This document shows, piece after piece, positions 36,532-44,083 of a stretch of 64,000 nucleotides of DNA. Each line of letters starts with the position of its first letter. Positions within the stretch are counted from its first letter, which is position 1. Location of the stretch: the NCBI RefSeq assembly GCF_001550065.1, contig NZ_LRUB01000017.1, positions 248,001 to 312,000 of the forward strand, in the 5' to 3' direction. The notes below the pieces were generated by a model. The model saw only the letters and a program-made list of their open reading frames with translations, searched no databases and had not been told where the DNA came from. This stretch comes from Kordiimonas lipolytica (lineage in GTDB: Bacteria; Pseudomonadota; Alphaproteobacteria; Sphingomonadales; Kordiimonadaceae). The position numbers and the translations under genes are program-made.

Positions 36532-36922
36532 TCTTGGAATGGTCGCGGCAGTGCTGGTTTCCAGCACCGCCATGGCGGAAGACGCGCCGGTTGATGTGCG
36601 CGAAGTGAAGGGCAAGGCGCTCTATGAAGAGCACTGTGCTTCCTGTCACCAGTTCGACGGTGGCGGCGTGCCTATGCTGCAGCCCGAACTTATCGACAAG
36701 CCGCGCGCCAATGGCCCGGTTGGCGGCGTGATTGACATGATCCTGTTCGGCAGCGCCGCCATGAAGCCGACGGACGAAGATTATTCGAACGAGATGCCGG
36801 CTTTCGCGCATCTTTCAGACAAAGATATTGCCCTGATTGCCACTTATGTACGCACGCACTTTGACAATAATGGCGGCCTCGTCACTTCTGACGATGTCCG
36901 CGACCGCCGACCAGCAAACTGA
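36518..36922 (+). CDS. Periplasmic class-I cytochrome c
   Basis: A 134-residue protein with a signal peptide (first 20 residues), one haem site CASCH (C40, C43, H44) and a likely axial Met in SNEMPAF (M93). It is the probable electron acceptor of the PQQ dehydrogenase, with which it overlaps by 14 nt. Its last 25 codons are also read, in another frame, as the start of the TonB-receptor gene. Confidence 0.92.
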   Translation: MKAINLGMVAAVLVSSTAMAEDAPVDVREVKGKALYEEHCASCHQFDGGGVPMLQPELIDKPRANGPVGGVIDMILFGSAAMKPTDEDYSNEMPAFAHLSDKDIALIATYVRTHFDNNGGLVTSDDVRDRRPAN

Positions 36923-38957
36923 CCCGGAAGCCGAGAACGAGTATTGTGTTCAAAACCCGGAACAATGCGAAGAGATATGGCTCTTCCATGAGATATTGGT
37001 GTCGCAAAGGCGCTTGGAGGGTGCCGCTTCCGGTAGCTCCGAAACTATACTGGAGGTCAGGAAGTCTTCGGTAGACAGGCTGGACAAGGTCTTGGGAACC
37101 GTCCCGGGTGTTGGCCTGTTCCGACGGGCTGACAGCCGCACGGCGCATCCGACAACACAGGGGCTTTCCATGCGCGGCGTTGGTGCGAATGGGGCGGGGC
37201 GTGTTTTGGTCACGCTGGATGGTGTGCCGCTGAATGATCCGTTCGGTGGCTGGATCTATTGGTCGTCTCTCAATTCCCTGGATGTTGGTGATGCCGTTGT
37301 ACGCAAGGGCGGTTCGCCCGGCGCTTTCGGCGCGCAGGCCCTGGCGGGGCAGGTTGATTTGCGTAGCACAACGCTTAGGGATGCCTATGACGGTGCTCGC
37401 GGATGGCTTGGCAGTGACGATAGCAAGAATATCGGTGTTCGCTATGTGAAGGAATTTAAAGGAGGCTCGCTGGCGCTTTCCGGCGGCTATTTCGATACGA
37501 ATGGCGATTATCTTCTAGCCGAAAATCAGCGCGGGTCTGTGGACGTGCGTGCCGCCTCAGAAACCGCCTATATCGGTATCAATGGCGGCTATGAGTTTGA
37601 AGATGCCTATGTTGTAGGGCATGTTCGGTATTTCAAGGAAGACCGGGTGAATGGCCTTAGTCTTGCTGTCAATGAAACGGAGGCGTTGGACGCTTCGTTG
37701 ACCGTGACGGGCTATGCGGATGCTTTTGATTGGGAGCTGATCACCTATTACCGAACACGCGATTTTGCCAATGTTTTCGCTTCGGCCCGCGATGACCGGA
37801 CGACCGAACGCGCGGTGCTGGACCAGTTCGACGTGCCTGCGTGGGGGGCGGGGGTGCTGGCGCGCGTGCAGTTTGATGGGGTTGAGTTCGGTATGGATGG
37901 CCGCCGCATGAGCGGGGAAACCAACGAACGCTTCCGCAACCTGGGTGCGGGCTTCACCCGCCAGCGCCGGGCGGGCGGTGACCAGTGGACGCTCGGGTTT
38001 TACGGTGAATACAGTCATGAGGCGGATTGGGGGGCTCTCTCCGCCACGCTCAGGTATGACCGCTGGCGCACCTACAGTGGCGTGCGGGACGAATATAACA
38101 TCGAGGACGGCTTCCCCGGCTTCGCTTCGCCAGACCGGTCAGACCTTGTGCCCAACCGCAAGGGCGGCGGATGGACGGGCCGTGTGGGGTATGAACGCGC
38201 ACTCACCGGTGCGATCGATATGCGCGCGGCGGCCTACAAGACCTGGCGGCTTCCGACGCTGAATGAATATTACCGCCCGTTCCGGGTGGTGAATGACATT
38301 ACCGAAGCCAACCCGAACTTGACGCCTGAAACGCTCTATGGCGCGGAAATCGGCTTTGACTATGAACCGCTGAATACAGTGAAGCTGTCTGCCACCTATT
38401 ACCGCAACTGGCTGAAGGATGGCGTGGGCAATGTCACCATCGGCTTCGGCCCGGGCTTTTTTCCGCTGGGCGGCTTTGTGCCGGATGGCGGTGTCCTGAG
38501 GCAGCGGGCAAACGTGGATGAAAGCATCACCGACGGCATTGAGCTGGATGCAATGTTGGAGCTTGAAACCCACTGGACGCTCTCCGCCAGCTATCTGTAT
38601 GCCCGCGCGCGCATCACCAAATTTGACGCCATGCCGGAACTTATTGGTAAGCACCCTGTGCAGACACCACGCCATACCGCCACAGTGCGGGCGGCATATT
38701 CTGGCGATGGTTGGGATATGAATATTGAGGGCCGCTATGCCGGTGGACAGTATGATGATGACCTCAATACCCGCCGCCTGGATGCCATCTTCACAGTGAA
38801 TGCCGGAGCCCGATATGACATTTCAGGCAGTTTCACCCTGACGGCCCAGATGGAAAATCTGTTTGACGCCAAGGTGGTGTCGGCGGTAACTGCTGATGGG
38901 CTTGAGACTCTGGCTCAGCGCCGCTTCTGGCGTATCGGTCTTGAAGCCAGCTTTTAG
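36846..38957 (+). CDS. TonB-dependent outer-membrane receptor
   Basis: A 703-residue outer-membrane transporter. A plug domain is at about residues 60-170 (LDKVLGTVPGVGLFRRADSR, TTQGLSMRGVGANGAGRVLV, LDGVPLNDPFGGWIYW), followed by a beta-barrel ending in RRFWRIGLEASF with the terminal Phe. A plausible signal peptide (MYARTLTIMAASSLLTMSATA) needs a start at 36846 or 36870, inside the cytochrome c gene (53-77 nt overlap); no clear Shine-Dalgarno is seen. The ligand is unknown; context points to PQQ or the dehydrogenase substrate. Confidence 0.85.
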   Translation: MYARTLTIMAASSLLTMSATADQQTDPEAENEYCVQNPEQCEEIWLFHEILVSQRRLEGAASGSSETILEVRKSSVDRLDKVLGTVPGVGLFRRADSRTAHPTTQGLSMRGVGANGAGRVLVTLDGVPLNDPFGGWIYWSSLNSLDVGDAVVRKGGSPGAFGAQALAGQVDLRSTTLRDAYDGARGWLGSDDSKNIGVRYVKEFKGGSLALSGGYFDTNGDYLLAENQRGSVDVRAASETAYIGINGGYEFEDAYVVGHVRYFKEDRVNGLSLAVNETEALDASLTVTGYADAFDWELITYYRTRDFANVFASARDDRTTERAVLDQFDVPAWGAGVLARVQFDGVEFGMDGRRMSGETNERFRNLGAGFTRQRRAGGDQWTLGFYGEYSHEADWGALSATLRYDRWRTYSGVRDEYNIEDGFPGFASPDRSDLVPNRKGGGWTGRVGYERALTGAIDMRAAAYKTWRLPTLNEYYRPFRVVNDITEANPNLTPETLYGAEIGFDYEPLNTVKLSATYYRNWLKDGVGNVTIGFGPGFFPLGGFVPDGGVLRQRANVDESITDGIELDAMLELETHWTLSASYLYARARITKFDAMPELIGKHPVQTPRHTATVRAAYSGDGWDMNIEGRYAGGQYDDDLNTRRLDAIFTVNAGARYDISGSFTLTAQMENLFDAKVVSAVTADGLETLAQRRFWRIGLEASF

Positions 38958-38966
38958 GGGGACATT

Positions 38967-39290
38967 GTGGCAGTGCCGGTTTTTCATCTTCTCTTGTGCC
39001 GCAAAGGCGACAAGCTGCCGCCCTATGTGATCCAGCTGGCGAAAGGCTATAACGCCCAGCTTTATATCGCCAACAATGAAAAGCATGTGCGCACGATGCT
39101 GCGTGAGCATCCCATCGACATGGTGCTGATTGGCAGCGGCCTGTCAGCTGAGGTGCGCGGTGCCATGGTGCAGGCCATTGCATCAATCCGCTCAGACCTT
39201 TCCATCCACCTTAATGGTGACGTGGAAGGCGGACTATCCTTCCCGCAGTTTATGGAAAAGACACTGTCGGCCTACCTACCCAAGCACTGA
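38967..39290 (+). CDS. Small unrecognised protein after the TonB receptor
   Basis: A 107-residue cytoplasmic protein. The alternation of strands and helices (LIANNEKH... DMVLIGSGLS... SDLSIHLNGDVEGG) suggests a small Rossmann- or receiver-like fold, but no phosphoacceptor pattern is convincing. The start is GTG at 38967 with GGGGGA 5 nt upstream, 10 nt after the receptor stop, so it belongs to the operon. Confidence 0.6.
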   Translation: MAVPVFHLLLCRKGDKLPPYVIQLAKGYNAQLYIANNEKHVRTMLREHPIDMVLIGSGLSAEVRGAMVQAIASIRSDLSIHLNGDVEGGLSFPQFMEKTLSAYLPKH

Positions 39291-39392
39291 CTGCTTGCTT
39301 TCCGGTATTTTTCTGCTACTACAAAAATCATAAAGAAAAGCTGGCCAACGAGCCCGCAAATATACGACAACGACAGCTTGAGGAATAAACCC

Positions 39393-39656
39393 ATGAAAGC
39401 AATCAACGCTATTATTATGTCCGCCGCCTGCCTGACGCTGGGGGCTTGTGCCATCACTATCGACGGCGATGACCATCCACGCAGCTATGACCGCGGCCAC
39501 GACAGCGTGACAGTAACCCTGCCAAACGGCGACCGTGACCGCTTCTCCTGCCCTGAAGGCACCAGCACGTTTGTTATCAACATGAAGGACGAAGGCAAAG
39601 GCATGGTCTATGGCTGCCGCACAAATGGTGCACCGATGCCGGTTGTTGAAGAATAA
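39393..39656 (+). CDS. Small lipoprotein
   Basis: An 87-residue protein whose signal ends in a lipobox, LTLGAC (lipid Cys at about residue 19), followed by a short charged domain with two further Cys (FSCPEG, YGCRTN) that may form a disulfide. The function is unknown. TTGAGGAA precedes ATG at 39393. It is followed by a strong intrinsic terminator. Confidence 0.75.
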   Translation: MKAINAIIMSAACLTLGACAITIDGDDHPRSYDRGHDSVTVTLPNGDRDRFSCPEGTSTFVINMKDEGKGMVYGCRTNGAPMPVVEE

Positions 39657-39681
39657 TTGGCGCTATGGCGAAGCGTTTGAA

Positions 39682-39705
39682 AGCCGGGCATTGCCCGGCT
39701 TTTTT
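39682..39705 (+). terminator. Intrinsic terminator after the small lipoprotein gene
   Basis: AGCCGGG/CCCGGCT stem around a short loop, then TTTTTT, 25 nt after the lipoprotein stop. The right end abuts the convergent methyltransferase-like gene. Confidence 0.85.
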
Positions 39706-39710
39706 GTTGG

Positions 39711-40307
39711 CTACAGCCAGCGGCGCACCCGCGCCTTGTAGGCTTCAAAGGCGTCACCAAACTTGTCAGAGAGAAATGCTTCTTCCTGCCTGATAATCAG
39801 GCTTACGAAAACCCAGGTCAACGCAAGGCAGGTCATGGTAAACAGCCCTGGCGCGACAACAACAGCACCGATTAGGAACAGCATGATGCCAACATAAATC
39901 GGGTTGCGGGAAAACTGGTACAGCCCACCGGTGACAAGGTCCATGCCTTCTTCCGCGTCTGGCGGCAGGCCGATGCGCCAGCTGTGCCCCATGTCCATCT
40001 GGCTGATCACGGCGATCAGGATGCCTATGGCCATCACCGCCACGCCCCAATGGGCATAGGCGAAGGGCTGCACCATCAGTATGTCATCCAGTGCCGGCCA
40101 GAAGGGGCGGGCGAACAGATAGAGGTTCAGCACAATGCCTATGATGCCGGCACTGGCCTCAACCGGGTTACGCTTGCGCCCCAGAAACGCCAGTACACTG
40201 ACCCCCTCACGCTGGCGCAGGTGCAGGATGCGCGCGAAGCCCCATAAAAGGGCCAGTCCGATCAGGGCCGGTGGGCCATATAAGTTGATGGTGGTTATGC
40301 TTGGCAT
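39711..40307 (-). CDS. Isoprenylcysteine carboxyl methyltransferase-like membrane protein
   Basis: A 198-residue protein with five hydrophobic segments and the C-terminal signature LVTGGLYQFSRNPIYVGIML plus a late EEAFL...FGDAFEAYKARVRRW, as in the ICMT/PEMT family. Bacterial members methylate unknown membrane-linked substrates using SAM. It is alone, convergent with the lipoprotein gene. Confidence 0.85.
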   Translation of the reverse strand: MPSITTINLYGPPALIGLALLWGFARILHLRQREGVSVLAFLGRKRNPVEASAGIIGIVLNLYLFARPFWPALDDILMVQPFAYAHWGVAVMAIGILIAVISQMDMGHSWRIGLPPDAEEGMDLVTGGLYQFSRNPIYVGIMLFLIGAVVVAPGLFTMTCLALTWVFVSLIIRQEEAFLSDKFGDAFEAYKARVRRWL

Positions 40308-40457
40308 GATATGTCTCCGCTATGGGAAATCCCTTATTCATGCCAAGCATAAAGGTTGAAGCAACTATAAGCTCAAGCCCTTATTTGCCAAATATGCCAG
40401 GTTGTTCAAGTTACACTTTTGCTTTAATGTTGCGACACCACGGAGCCAGGGGGGATC

Positions 40458-41621
40458 ATGAAACAGTTCGCTGCATTTTTGCTGGTGGTTTGCGCGGCCA
40501 TTGCGCCCGTGTGCGCCGAAGATATAACCATCGGGAAAAGCTACACGTTTCATTCAGAAATTCTGGATGAAGACCAGTCCTATGGCGTTGCGCTTCCGGT
40601 TGGATATACGCCTGATCAATCTTATCCGGTGATCTATGTACTTGACGGCTGGGAGCTGCAGTTCCAGGCCGTTACAGCTGTTGCGCGCGCCCAGAACATG
40701 ATGGGGTCCTTGATGCCTGGCGCCATCGTTGTGAGTCTGCCAAGCAACGATCGGTACAGGGATTATTTTGCATCGTCGGATGACACGGATGATGAGGGTC
40801 ATCACCAGCCATGGATGGCGGCAGCTGGCGGTGGAGAACGCTATCTGCAGGTGCTGCGGCAAGAGGTGTTCCCCCTTATTGAGAAGGCCTACAATGTGAA
40901 GCCTTACCGGGTTCTGGTTGGCCACTCAGCAGGCGCGGCTTTGGGGCTTCATGACTTGATGAGCGGAGCCAACAGCTTCAACGCCTATCTGATGATCGAT
41001 CCGCCGGTTACCATGCAGAGCGGATATCTGCTGAAACTGTCCCAAACCATGGAAGAGGTCGGGGCGCCTAAATTGGCCTTGTATCTGTCATATGTGCCGC
41101 ATGACGACGGCAAACATATTGCCGCGTTGCGGGAGATGCTGGCCAATATTGAAGCGCGGGCTCCAAGCGGCTTTCGGGCGACCAGCCAGCTGTTTGAAAA
41201 GGAAACTCACCAGTCCGTTCAGCTTGAAAGCTATGTTTATGGCCTGCGCGCCATATTTGACGGCTACACTCCACCACCCATTGAGGACGCAGCAAAGGAC
41301 CCGATGCTTCTGGCGAAGCATTACGCTGGCTATTCAGGCAAATTGGGCGTGGAGTTCCTGCCAGACCAGGCCTTCACTAATACTGTCGCCTACAATGCGT
41401 TGAATTATTACCAGTGGCCGGAAAAAGCGCGTCAGCTCTTCCAGATGAATGTGGAAAACTTCCCTAAGTCCAGCTGGGTATGGAGCGGTATGGGAGATTA
41501 TTACGCAGGCATCGGGGAGACTGAGCAAGCGGCCAAAGCCTTTGAAAAGGCCTTGGCGCTGGAAGCGGACAATTCCTATGCGGCGCAGCGCCTGAAGGAC
41601 GTGCAAGCCAAACTACAGTAA
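40458..41621 (+). CDS. Exported esterase-like alpha/beta hydrolase with C-terminal TPR
   Basis: A 387-residue protein with a signal peptide (to about residue 20), an esterase-D/IroE-type alpha/beta hydrolase domain with GHSAGA nucleophile elbow (S157), and a C-terminal pair of TPR-like helices (about 330-385: SWVWSGMGDYYAGIGETEQA). It probably cleaves an ester or peptide-like bond in the periplasm; the TPR end may bind a partner or substrate. GGGGGG precedes the ATG. Confidence 0.85.
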   Translation: MKQFAAFLLVVCAAIAPVCAEDITIGKSYTFHSEILDEDQSYGVALPVGYTPDQSYPVIYVLDGWELQFQAVTAVARAQNMMGSLMPGAIVVSLPSNDRYRDYFASSDDTDDEGHHQPWMAAAGGGERYLQVLRQEVFPLIEKAYNVKPYRVLVGHSAGAALGLHDLMSGANSFNAYLMIDPPVTMQSGYLLKLSQTMEEVGAPKLALYLSYVPHDDGKHIAALREMLANIEARAPSGFRATSQLFEKETHQSVQLESYVYGLRAIFDGYTPPPIEDAAKDPMLLAKHYAGYSGKLGVEFLPDQAFTNTVAYNALNYYQWPEKARQLFQMNVENFPKSSWVWSGMGDYYAGIGETEQAAKAFEKALALEADNSYAAQRLKDVQAKLQ

Positions 41622-41623
41622 GC

Positions 41624-42868
41624 TCACTCTGACTGCATGCCAGCAGCCGTTTCCCGCGCGGCGAGGTCTGCAGAGATGGCCTGGAACGCAGTGACGATCA
41701 TATCTTTCTGCGCTTTGTTCGCCGGGTCGTTGAAGCCTTTGTTGGCGCTGGTTTTCGCAATCACGATGCCTGTCGTCGGGTCCACATAGATGAACTGGTG
41801 ATAGATGCCCGCTGCGAAAAAGTCGCCGTGTGGGTTTGTTGGTATCCACCACTGATATCCATAGCCAAACGGCGTTTCCGAGCCCGGGTTGTCGGCGCCG
41901 GGCATAAGATGCGGTGCTTCCGGTGTTACGGACGCCTTGACCCATTCGACTGGCACGATCTGTTCATCACCCCAACGGCCTTCATTGAGGTACAGCCGCC
42001 CCATCCGCGCCATGTCACGCAGGCTCGCCTGCAGGCCGCCCATGGCCACTTCCATGCCGTGCCCGTCGATCAGGAAATAGGCGTCCTGCTCCATGCCAAG
42101 GGGCTGCCAGATTTTTTCCTCAAGAAGCTGGGTGATGGTTTGCCCCGTCACGCGCTTCAGGATCATGCCAAGCACATGGGTGTTGACGCTGACATAGTCG
42201 TTATAGGTGCCGGGTTCACGGTCGCGCGGCAGGCTGGTTGCGAATTCGTCGAGGCTGCCACCGGTGCCGATGGTCATGGACATCCGGTTAACGTCTGATG
42301 TCAGGTCGCCGTAATCCTCGGTGAAGCGAATGCCGGTGGACATGGTGAGCACATGCCTGAGCGTCACGCCGTCATACCCCGTGCCCTTGAACTCAGGCAG
42401 ATACTTGGTGACCGGATCGTCCAGATCGTCGATCAGGCCGTCGTGCATCGCAATGCCGAAAAGCGCGGAGATGAAGCTTTTGGTCACGGAAAACTGGATG
42501 TGCCGGTCATCCGCCTTTTGCCCCTGGTAATATTCTTCAAACAGGATCGTGCCGTCCTTCGCCACCAGAAGGCCTGTGGTGCCGGTCTCGACCATCAGGT
42601 CCTTGATCGACCGTTCTTCGCCGTCATAAATATAGCTGTCGGTGATAGGCTTCAGGTCATAGTCAAAGGCTGAAGGCGTGCCGCTCGCATGCACGGTGGT
42701 GGTGTTGAAAAATTCCTTGGTGTTACGGTAATTTTCCGTCAGGTGCTCCACGTCATAGAAACTGGCCATGCGGTAGAAGGCCTGGCCCATATTGACCGCA
42801 TAATAGCCAAGCGGCACAAGAATGATGATAACCACGGCCCAGAAACCGCGTTTTTTGAATACGGACAT
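41624..42868 (-). CDS. Membrane-anchored beta-lactamase-fold serine hydrolase
   Basis: A 414-residue protein with one uncleaved N-terminal helix (residues about 8-28) and a periplasmic beta-lactamase-like domain. SxxK is SVTK (S127, K130); a later YNDYVSVNTHVLG fits the YxN region (YVS). ATG at 42868 has GGGGAGGG upstream, better than the longer frame. The function is unknown (esterase, DD-peptidase-like or D-amino peptidase). Convergent with the esterase gene, 2 nt apart. Confidence 0.85.
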   Translation of the reverse strand: MSVFKKRGFWAVVIIILVPLGYYAVNMGQAFYRMASFYDVEHLTENYRNTKEFFNTTTVHASGTPSAFDYDLKPITDSYIYDGEERSIKDLMVETGTTGLLVAKDGTILFEEYYQGQKADDRHIQFSVTKSFISALFGIAMHDGLIDDLDDPVTKYLPEFKGTGYDGVTLRHVLTMSTGIRFTEDYGDLTSDVNRMSMTIGTGGSLDEFATSLPRDREPGTYNDYVSVNTHVLGMILKRVTGQTITQLLEEKIWQPLGMEQDAYFLIDGHGMEVAMGGLQASLRDMARMGRLYLNEGRWGDEQIVPVEWVKASVTPEAPHLMPGADNPGSETPFGYGYQWWIPTNPHGDFFAAGIYHQFIYVDPTTGIVIAKTSANKGFNDPANKAQKDMIVTAFQAISADLAARETAAGMQSE

Positions 42869-42899
42869 AATCCCTCCCCAGGACCCCAAATACACCAAT

Positions 42900-42917
42900 A
42901 CTGATATTTTTATCAGT
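42900..42917. promoter_or_regulatory. Inverted repeat ACTGATA-TTTT-TATCAGT
   Basis: A perfect 7-bp dyad about 32 nt before the start of the serine hydrolase gene, in its likely promoter. It looks like an operator. Confidence 0.35.
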
Positions 42918-42926
42918 TATAGCGGA

Positions 42927-42946
42927 AGTGGGGAGAAAGCCCCACT
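42927..42946 (-). terminator. Hairpin downstream of the desaturase gene
   Basis: AGTGGGG (42927-42933) and CCCCACT (42940-42946) pair 34 nt after the desaturase stop. The T-run on the minus strand precedes rather than follows it, so it is not a standard terminator. Confidence 0.35.
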
Positions 42947-42979
42947 CAAAAAAATTTAGGCGCTTCAGGACTGTTCCGG

Positions 42980-43903
42980 TCAGGCAGAGGCATTCAGCTT
43001 GATGATGTCCCAGTAGCCGGTGCGGATTTCCATCTCATCCCCGAAGCCACGCTTGAGCATCAGGTCATGCACCTCCCGAAGCCGCCAGCATGGCACAAAC
43101 GGCAGCATGTGGTGCTCGATATGGTAATTGACGAAATAGGGCGCGAATGTTAGCCGCTCCAGGGGATTTGCAAGGGTGGTGCGGCTGTTCTTCAACGGGT
43201 TTTCAAGGTCTTCCATGGTGGCGTGTTCTGCAATATTGCGCACCCGCAGGAAAAGCTGCTGTGTGGTCATGAGCGGCAACAGCCAGCACAGGAGGAACAG
43301 GTCCATCCTGCCCGCCAGCGCAAAGCCGGTGATCGTGAGCGCATAGAAGGCGATCGGCCCTGTATAGAAGGCGCGCAGGCGTTCCCAGCGGCCTTTTTTC
43401 TCACCCCATACATAGCGGAAGATGCCCACTTGTGTTCGCAGGAAAACGATACCTGTGAGGTCGCGCAAGATCTTGCGCGCCATGCTGCTTTTTGACACTG
43501 GGAAGGGGGTATAGAGATAGTTTTCCGGGTCGGCGTCCGTACGGGTGAAGCGGTGGTGCGCCATGTGCCGCTTCCGGTAGGTGTTCATGCTCAGGATCAT
43601 AGGCCAGGCGGCCAGCGCCTGCGAAAGCTGTTCATTCAGCCAGCGCGTCTTGAACAGCATGCCGTGGCTGCCTTCATGCATCAGGATCGCCAGCCCAAGC
43701 TGGCGGCTGCCGACAATGATCAGGCACAACACCAGGGTGGCGGGGTTCGGGAACAGGGCATAGAGCGCAGTGCTGCCGACAATCAGCCCCCAGCAGTGAA
43801 AGAGCAGCCAGAAGCCCATAAGATCCGACCGCTGCCGAAGCCGGTGCGATTCCTCTTTCGTCAGAATATCCGACGGTTTGATGCTGTTCCACTGTGTCGA
43901 CAT
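42980..43903 (-). CDS. Membrane fatty acid desaturase
   Basis: A 307-residue di-iron membrane desaturase with three histidine boxes: HEGSH, HMAHH and HIEHH, and four membrane helices. It should put a double bond into an acyl chain or a carotenoid-like lipid. ATG at 43903 (GGGGGAC upstream) is preferred to the ATG at 43936, which lies inside a Fur box and has no ribosome site. The near-consensus Fur box 32 nt upstream suggests repression by iron. Confidence 0.88.
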   Translation of the reverse strand: MSTQWNSIKPSDILTKEESHRLRQRSDLMGFWLLFHCWGLIVGSTALYALFPNPATLVLCLIIVGSRQLGLAILMHEGSHGMLFKTRWLNEQLSQALAAWPMILSMNTYRKRHMAHHRFTRTDADPENYLYTPFPVSKSSMARKILRDLTGIVFLRTQVGIFRYVWGEKKGRWERLRAFYTGPIAFYALTITGFALAGRMDLFLLCWLLPLMTTQQLFLRVRNIAEHATMEDLENPLKNSRTTLANPLERLTFAPYFVNYHIEHHMLPFVPCWRLREVHDLMLKRGFGDEMEIRTGYWDIIKLNASA

Positions 43904-43934
43904 GCGTGTCCCCCGACCGGTCTTGTCGTCTTTC

Positions 43935-43953
43935 ATTAATGATAATCATTATG
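43935..43953. promoter_or_regulatory. Fur box before the desaturase gene
   Basis: The 19-mer ATTAATGATAATCATTATG matches the classic Fur consensus (GATAATGATAATCATTATC) at 16 of 19 positions, with the central 15 perfect. It lies in the desaturase promoter region; the divergent peptidase gene starts 131 nt away, so either or both could be controlled. Confidence 0.75.
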
Positions 43954-44083
43954 CATGATGAAGGCTGGGTTCGCGAGTCTTAAAAACAATAGCCACGGTG
44001 ATGGGGCTCAGCTTGCGCAGTAGCCCTGAAGTTTGAACCGATGGCCTATTTGAGAGTGCCTCATTGCGTGCTAGCCTACATCC

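Noticed and set aside
43904..43936. Longer desaturase start at ATG 43936
   Set aside because: It lies in the Fur box and lacks a Shine-Dalgarno; ATG 43903 has both distance and ribosome site.
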